In this document: positions 16,013 to 18,624 of the stretch, piece by piece | Position numbering within the stretch: the stretch's first letter is position 1 | Layout of the letters: each line of letters begins with the position of its first letter | Assembly (NCBI GenBank): GCA_003695205.1 | Contig: RFIO01000114.1 | Span: 1-18,624, forward strand | DNA length: 18,624 nt | Reading direction: 5' to 3' | From: Deltaproteobacteria bacterium | GTDB taxonomy: Bacteria > Desulfobacterota > Desulfuromonadia > Desulfuromonadales > Geothermobacteraceae | The notes under the pieces: model-generated | The model's input: only the letters and a program-made list of their open reading frames with translations | Database searches by the model: none | What the model was told of the DNA's origin: nothing | Made by a program: the position numbers and the translations under genes

Positions 16013-16021
16013 CAGAAATTG

Positions 16022-16041
16022 CGGATGTCGGCAAACATCCG
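16022..16041 (-). repeat. Second hairpin in the rpsI-argC spacer
   Basis: An inverted repeat CGGATGT/ACATCCG (16022-16028 with 16035-16041), 7 bp with a 6-nt loop, lies between the rpsI stop and the terminator. With the terminator it forms two hairpins in tandem in a 102-nt spacer. It could protect the 3' end of the rpsI message or tune termination; neither is shown. Confidence 0.5.
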
Positions 16042-16052
16042 GCACCCGTCTG

Positions 16053-16445
16053 TTAACGCTTGGAGAACTGGAAGCTCCGGCGGGCACCGCGACGTCCGTA
16101 CTTCTTACGTTCCTTGACACGGCTGTCACGCGTGATGAAACCGGCCTTCTTCAGGGTCGCGCGCAGTTCGGGATCGGCCTCGATCAGGGCCTTGGTGATG
16201 CCGTGCTTGATGGCACCGGCCTGCCCGGAAGCGCCACCGCCGCAGACGTTGACCCAGACATCCCACTTGCCCAGGTTGTTGGTCAGTTCCAGGGGTTGGC
16301 GAATAACCATCTTGGAGGTTTCACGCCCGAAATACTCATCGATATCGCGTTTGTTGACGGTAATCACACCGCTTCCCGGCTTGATCCAGACCCGGGCAAC
16401 GGAACTCTTTCTTTTACCGGTCGCGTAGAATTTCTGCTCGGCCAT
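16053..16445 (-). CDS. rpsI: 30S ribosomal protein S9
   Basis: A 130-residue small-subunit protein of the 30S head that reaches the P-site tRNA with its C-terminal tail. Typical features are YATGKRKSSVARVW near the start, GGGASGQAGAIKHGI at about 79-93 and the basic tail ending RRSFQFSKR. Standard length. ATG start with AGGAGA about 9 nt upstream. It follows rplM after 17 nt, the usual L13-S9 pair. Confidence 0.99.
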   Translation of the reverse strand: MAEQKFYATGKRKSSVARVWIKPGSGVITVNKRDIDEYFGRETSKMVIRQPLELTNNLGKWDVWVNVCGGGASGQAGAIKHGITKALIEADPELRATLKKAGFITRDSRVKERKKYGRRGARRSFQFSKR

Positions 16446-16462
16446 GGTCGTCTATCTCCTGA

Positions 16463-16897
16463 TCAGTCCTGAATCTCGAGAGGTTTGGGCTGCTGGGCGG
16501 CATGGGGGTGTTCGCCGCCTGCGTAGACCTTCAGTTTGCGGAACATCTGCCGGCCAAGCTTGTTTTTGGGCAGCATGCCCTTGACGGCCTTCCTGATCAG
16601 TTCCTCAGGCTTCTTCTCCAGCAGTTTGCCGGCAGTGATTTCCTTTAGCCCGCCGGGGTAGCCGCTGTGCCGGTAATACTTCTTGTCGGCCAGCTTGTTG
16701 CCGGTCAGCCGAACCTTGTCGGCATTGACAACAATGACGAAATCGCCGGTGTCGACATGGGGGGTGTAGACCGGCTTGTGCTTGCCGCGCAGCACATGGG
16801 CGATCTGGGCGGCGGCCCGGCCAAGGACCTTGTCTTCGAGGTCGACGACGTACCAGTTTTTCTGCACGGTGGCAGCGTTTGCGGATTTGGTGCTCAT
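16463..16897 (-). CDS. rplM: 50S ribosomal protein L13
   Basis: A 144-residue early-assembly protein of the large subunit. Recognisable segments are NWYVVDLEDKVLGRAAAQIA, LRGKHKPVYTPHVDTGDFV, KYYRHSGYPGG and the conserved GMLPKNKLGRQMFRKLKVY. The open frame starts 27 codons earlier at 16978, but the ATG at 16897 fits the family length, has GAGAGGA 5 nt upstream, and the longer form would begin inside the -35 box of the promoter. First gene of the rplM-rpsI(-argC) unit. Confidence 0.98.
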   Translation of the reverse strand: MSTKSANAATVQKNWYVVDLEDKVLGRAAAQIAHVLRGKHKPVYTPHVDTGDFVIVVNADKVRLTGNKLADKKYYRHSGYPGGLKEITAGKLLEKKPEELIRKAVKGMLPKNKLGRQMFRKLKVYAGGEHPHAAQQPKPLEIQD

Positions 16898-16903
16898 GCT
16901 GTC

Positions 16904-17013
16904 CTCTCTATCGGATAACTGTGATATGACGGGGCTCACAGAACACCGAACGTTAGTCGAAACAGGCCGCGTTGTCAAGGAAGATTTTCCCGAAGTTTTC
17001 GACCGATAGAGAG
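16904..17013. repeat. 11-bp perfect inverted repeat bracketing the rplM promoter
   Basis: CTCTCTATCGG at 16904-16914 and its exact reverse complement at 17003-17013 stand about 99 bp apart, one on each side of the rplM promoter. The inner arm covers the rplM ribosome binding site (minus strand CCGATAGAGAG followed by GA). Because the outer arm lies upstream of the -35, it would not be in the predicted rplM transcript. Confidence 0.7.
16950..16978 (-). promoter_or_regulatory. Sigma70-type promoter of rplM
   Basis: On the minus strand a perfect TTGACA (16973-16978) is followed after exactly 17 nt by TAACGT (16950-16955). The -10 box matches only three of six consensus bases, but the -35, the spacing and the position fit. 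It predicts a leader of about 45-50 nt before the rplM ATG. Confidence 0.7.
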
Positions 17014-17223
17014 CATTCGTCCAGCCGGTTATTTCGGCGGCTGGCCCCGGGCTGGTCCTGAGGATTCACCGCGAAACCGGTGAGAGGTGGTCATAAGATC
17101 TGGCAGGTGGTGCGATAAGCGTTGCCGGCATTGCAGCGCCCTGTCGCAACGCGATCTGCGCGCGCGGACAGTAGATGATGAGCCACCGCACGTTGCAGCA
17201 GATGTTTTCATGAATTGTCCAGG

Positions 17224-17670
17224 CTAGATGAGTTTCGGTCGAATGCTGAGAACCGGACAACTGGCGTGCTGGACGACCCGTTCGGCAGTCGAACCGATAA
17301 GCAGATGGGACAACCCGGTACGGCCATGGGTGCCGATCAGGATCATTTCCACCTTTTCGGCGTCGGCAGCCCGGCAGATCTCCTTGAAGGGAATGCCGCT
17401 GGAGACTCGGTAGTGCACCTCCGGCGGGTCAGTTTCCGGCAGATGTGGTTCGACCTCCTTGCGCAACCGCTCAAGCGCCCTGCTTTCCCGGTCTTCCTGA
17501 CCGGAATCGAGTGGCCCGAACAGGGAGAGGGAATCGTCCACCGGAGGCAGGACGTAGAGAAGCACCAGAACCGGTTCAAGCAGTTCGCGCATACCTATGG
17601 CGTAGCGGAGGGTTTCCCAGCTGTAGATGGAAAAATCGATGGGAACAAGAATGCGCATTGCCCGCTTCAA
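17224..17670 (-). CDS. Universal stress protein (UspA family)
   Basis: A cytoplasmic protein of one Usp domain, 148 residues. It shows ILVPIDFSIYSWETLRYAI at the N-terminus and, near the C-terminus, the ATP-binding pattern GTHGRTGLSHLLIGS (GxxG, nine residues, G-S), then SCPVLSIRP. It therefore belongs to the ATP-binding type of Usp. Start: I prefer TTG at 17670 because GGGAGG lies 7 nt before it; the ATG at 17658 is closer to the conserved core but has only a weak site, and the ATG at 17688 lies upstream of that GGGAGG. It follows truA in the same direction after about 62 nt. Its exact stress role cannot be told from sequence. Confidence 0.92.
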   Translation of the reverse strand: MKRAMRILVPIDFSIYSWETLRYAIGMRELLEPVLVLLYVLPPVDDSLSLFGPLDSGQEDRESRALERLRKEVEPHLPETDPPEVHYRVSSGIPFKEICRAADAEKVEMILIGTHGRTGLSHLLIGSTAERVVQHASCPVLSIRPKLI

Positions 17671-17732
17671 CAGACGGCCTCCCTGCATGGTCTGTCACGA
17701 ACTATAGCGCCGATGCGGAGCGATGCAAGCGG

Positions 17733-18485
17733 TCAGGACAGGAGATGCCCCGGATAATGGACCTGCACCAGGCACAGTCCCTGGGGTGGAGCGGTCGGCC
17801 CCGCGTCGCTGCGCGGAGCACCGCGCAGCAGGGTCGGCAGACTGGCGGGGTCGCGCTCGCCGGCACCAATCTCGACCAGGGTGCCGACCATGATGCGTAC
17901 CATGTTGCGCAAAAATCCGCTCCCTTCGATATCGAAAATCAGTTCTTCGCCGGCCTGCACAAGATCACATCGATCAACGCGCCGAATCGTGGTTTCAACA
18001 TCGGAGCCACTGGCGCAAAAGGCAGCGAAGTCGTGTTCACCGAGGAAAAGCCGGGCCGCCTCGCTCATGGCCCGAACATCGAGGTGATCTTCAAGAATCC
18101 AGGCATAGCGTGCCGACAGGGGGCGGGGAACTTCCGAGAACCTGATCCGATAGCGGTAATGCTTGCCGGTGGCGGAAAACCGGGCGTGAAAAGTTTCGGG
18201 AACCTCCCGGGCTGCCACCACGGCAAGATCCGGCGGCAGCAGGCCGCGCAGTCCCTTGAGGTAGGCCTTCAGCGGCAGATCCAGGGGCGAACGGAAATGG
18301 ACCACCTGGCCCTGGGCATGGACGCCGGCATCGGTCCGTCCGGAGGCATGTACCCTGACCCGCTGTTTGAGGAGAGCCGCCAGCCCGGCCTCAAGTTCGG
18401 CCTGTACCGTGCGACAGCCTGGCTGTACCTGCCAGCCGGAGAAGTCGGTACCGTCATATTCCAGGGTCATGCAGATGGTTTTCAT
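17733..18485 (-). CDS. truA: tRNA pseudouridine(38-40) synthase TruA
   Basis: Converts uridines 38, 39 and 40 in the anticodon arm of many tRNAs to pseudouridine. The 250-residue protein has normal length, with LEYDGTDFSGWQVQPG near the start, GRTDAGVHAQGQVVHF containing catalytic Asp52, FHARFSATGKHYRYRI, and GSGFLRNMVRIMVGTLVEIG in the C-terminal half. The ATG overlaps the upstream stop by ATGA, so it is translated with the partial membrane-protein gene before it. Confidence 0.98.
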   Translation of the reverse strand: MKTICMTLEYDGTDFSGWQVQPGCRTVQAELEAGLAALLKQRVRVHASGRTDAGVHAQGQVVHFRSPLDLPLKAYLKGLRGLLPPDLAVVAAREVPETFHARFSATGKHYRYRIRFSEVPRPLSARYAWILEDHLDVRAMSEAARLFLGEHDFAAFCASGSDVETTIRRVDRCDLVQAGEELIFDIEGSGFLRNMVRIMVGTLVEIGAGERDPASLPTLLRGAPRSDAGPTAPPQGLCLVQVHYPGHLLS

Positions 18486-18624
18486 AGCGCCAGCCAGACA
18501 AGAAGCAGAATGATCAGCAGGGCGAGTCCCCTCCGGTCCCGAGGTGTCAGCGGGATGGTATCCGGCAAGCCATGCCGGGCTCCTGAAGCACGGGCACGGG
18601 ACTGTTGTTCACCGAGGTCGGCCA
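18482..18624 (-). CDS. C-terminal end of a membrane protein of unknown function (5' end missing)
   Basis: The minus-strand frame is open to the window edge and ends in TGA at 18482-18484, overlapping the truA start by 4 nt (ATGA). The 46 visible residues are a polar stretch (ADLGEQQSRARASGARHG), then TPRDRRG and a final hydrophobic segment LALLIILLLVWLAL at the extreme C-terminus, that is, a transmembrane anchor. No in-frame ATG or GTG occurs inside the window, so the start lies outside. Tight coupling to truA supports it being a real gene; I do not recognise the family. Confidence 0.6.
   Translation of the reverse strand, partial: ADLGEQQSRARASGARHGLPDTIPLTPRDRRGLALLIILLLVWLAL

Larger units (their letters stand above)
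16898..17223. other. 326-nt gene-free region between the stress-protein gene and rplM
   Basis: The rplM-side 80 nt hold the promoter described separately. The rest (about 17014-17223) codes for nothing I can support: the short open frames there lack ribosome binding sites and family likeness. It contains several inverted repeats: CCAGCCG/CGGCTGG (17021-17027 with 17038-17044), TCACCG/CGGTGA (17066-17071 with 17078-17083, 6-nt loop) and GCGTTGC/GCAACGC (17119-17125 with 17146-17152). None is followed by a T run in either direction, so no terminator for the stress-protein gene is evident. A structured RNA is possible but unproven. Confidence 0.5.

Noticed and set aside
17029..17260. Two short minus-strand open frames of about 60 codons in the gap before rplM
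   Set aside because: No ribosome binding sites, biased composition and no family likeness; one overlaps the end of the stress-protein gene.

Overview
The window is dense, GC-rich bacterial chromosome of housekeeping type. The gene set (queA-tgt-yajC-secD-secF with recJ nearby, rplM-rpsI-argC, a Cys-rich DUF6485-type protein, a formate/nitrite channel, and a membrane sensor with a periplasmic CxxCH haem motif) fits an anaerobic deltaproteobacterium of the Desulfuromonadales/Geobacter kind. That placement is inferred from gene order and protein style, not from a marker alignment. I see no rRNA, tRNA, CRISPR, transposase or prophage genes.

Layout. On the plus strand, the 3' part of a PLP aminotransferase (1-693) overlaps by one base a formate/nitrite-family channel (693-1505). 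It converges, 9 nt apart, on a long minus-strand run. In transcription order that run is a small DUF2065 membrane protein (10236), a possible promoter at about 10030, then queA, tgt, yajC, secD, secF, a membrane-anchored TPR protein, a beta-helix lipoprotein and recJ (ending at 1515). From queA to recJ the genes are 1-71 nt apart or overlapping, so they probably form one operon joining tRNA queuosine synthesis, Sec protein export, two envelope proteins and DNA repair.

From 10493 to 14697 the plus strand carries two large transmembrane signalling proteins with an ATGA overlap. The first is an HD-GYP cyclic-di-GMP phosphodiesterase whose periplasmic domain has a CHGCH haem-c motif. The second is a GGDEF diguanylate cyclase with an intact inhibitory RxxD site. 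Both have the order TM, periplasmic sensor, TM, HAMP, coiled coil, GAF, output domain. Together they form a make-and-break cyclic-di-GMP module and are the most interesting part of the window.

On the right, the minus strand has rplM-rpsI-argC and a small Cys-rich protein. rplM has a good sigma70-type promoter. A strong intrinsic terminator lies between rpsI and argC, only about 22 nt before the argC start, so argC and the gene after it probably depend on readthrough. Upstream are a 326-nt gene-free stretch with several inverted repeats, a UspA-type stress protein, truA, and the C-terminal end of a membrane protein that runs off the window.

The window is mostly ordinary core genome. The points worth a second look are the haem-sensing cyclic-di-GMP pair, a nine-base G tract inside the beta-helix lipoprotein gene, the terminator before argC, and the inverted repeat that brackets the rplM promoter and covers its ribosome binding site.
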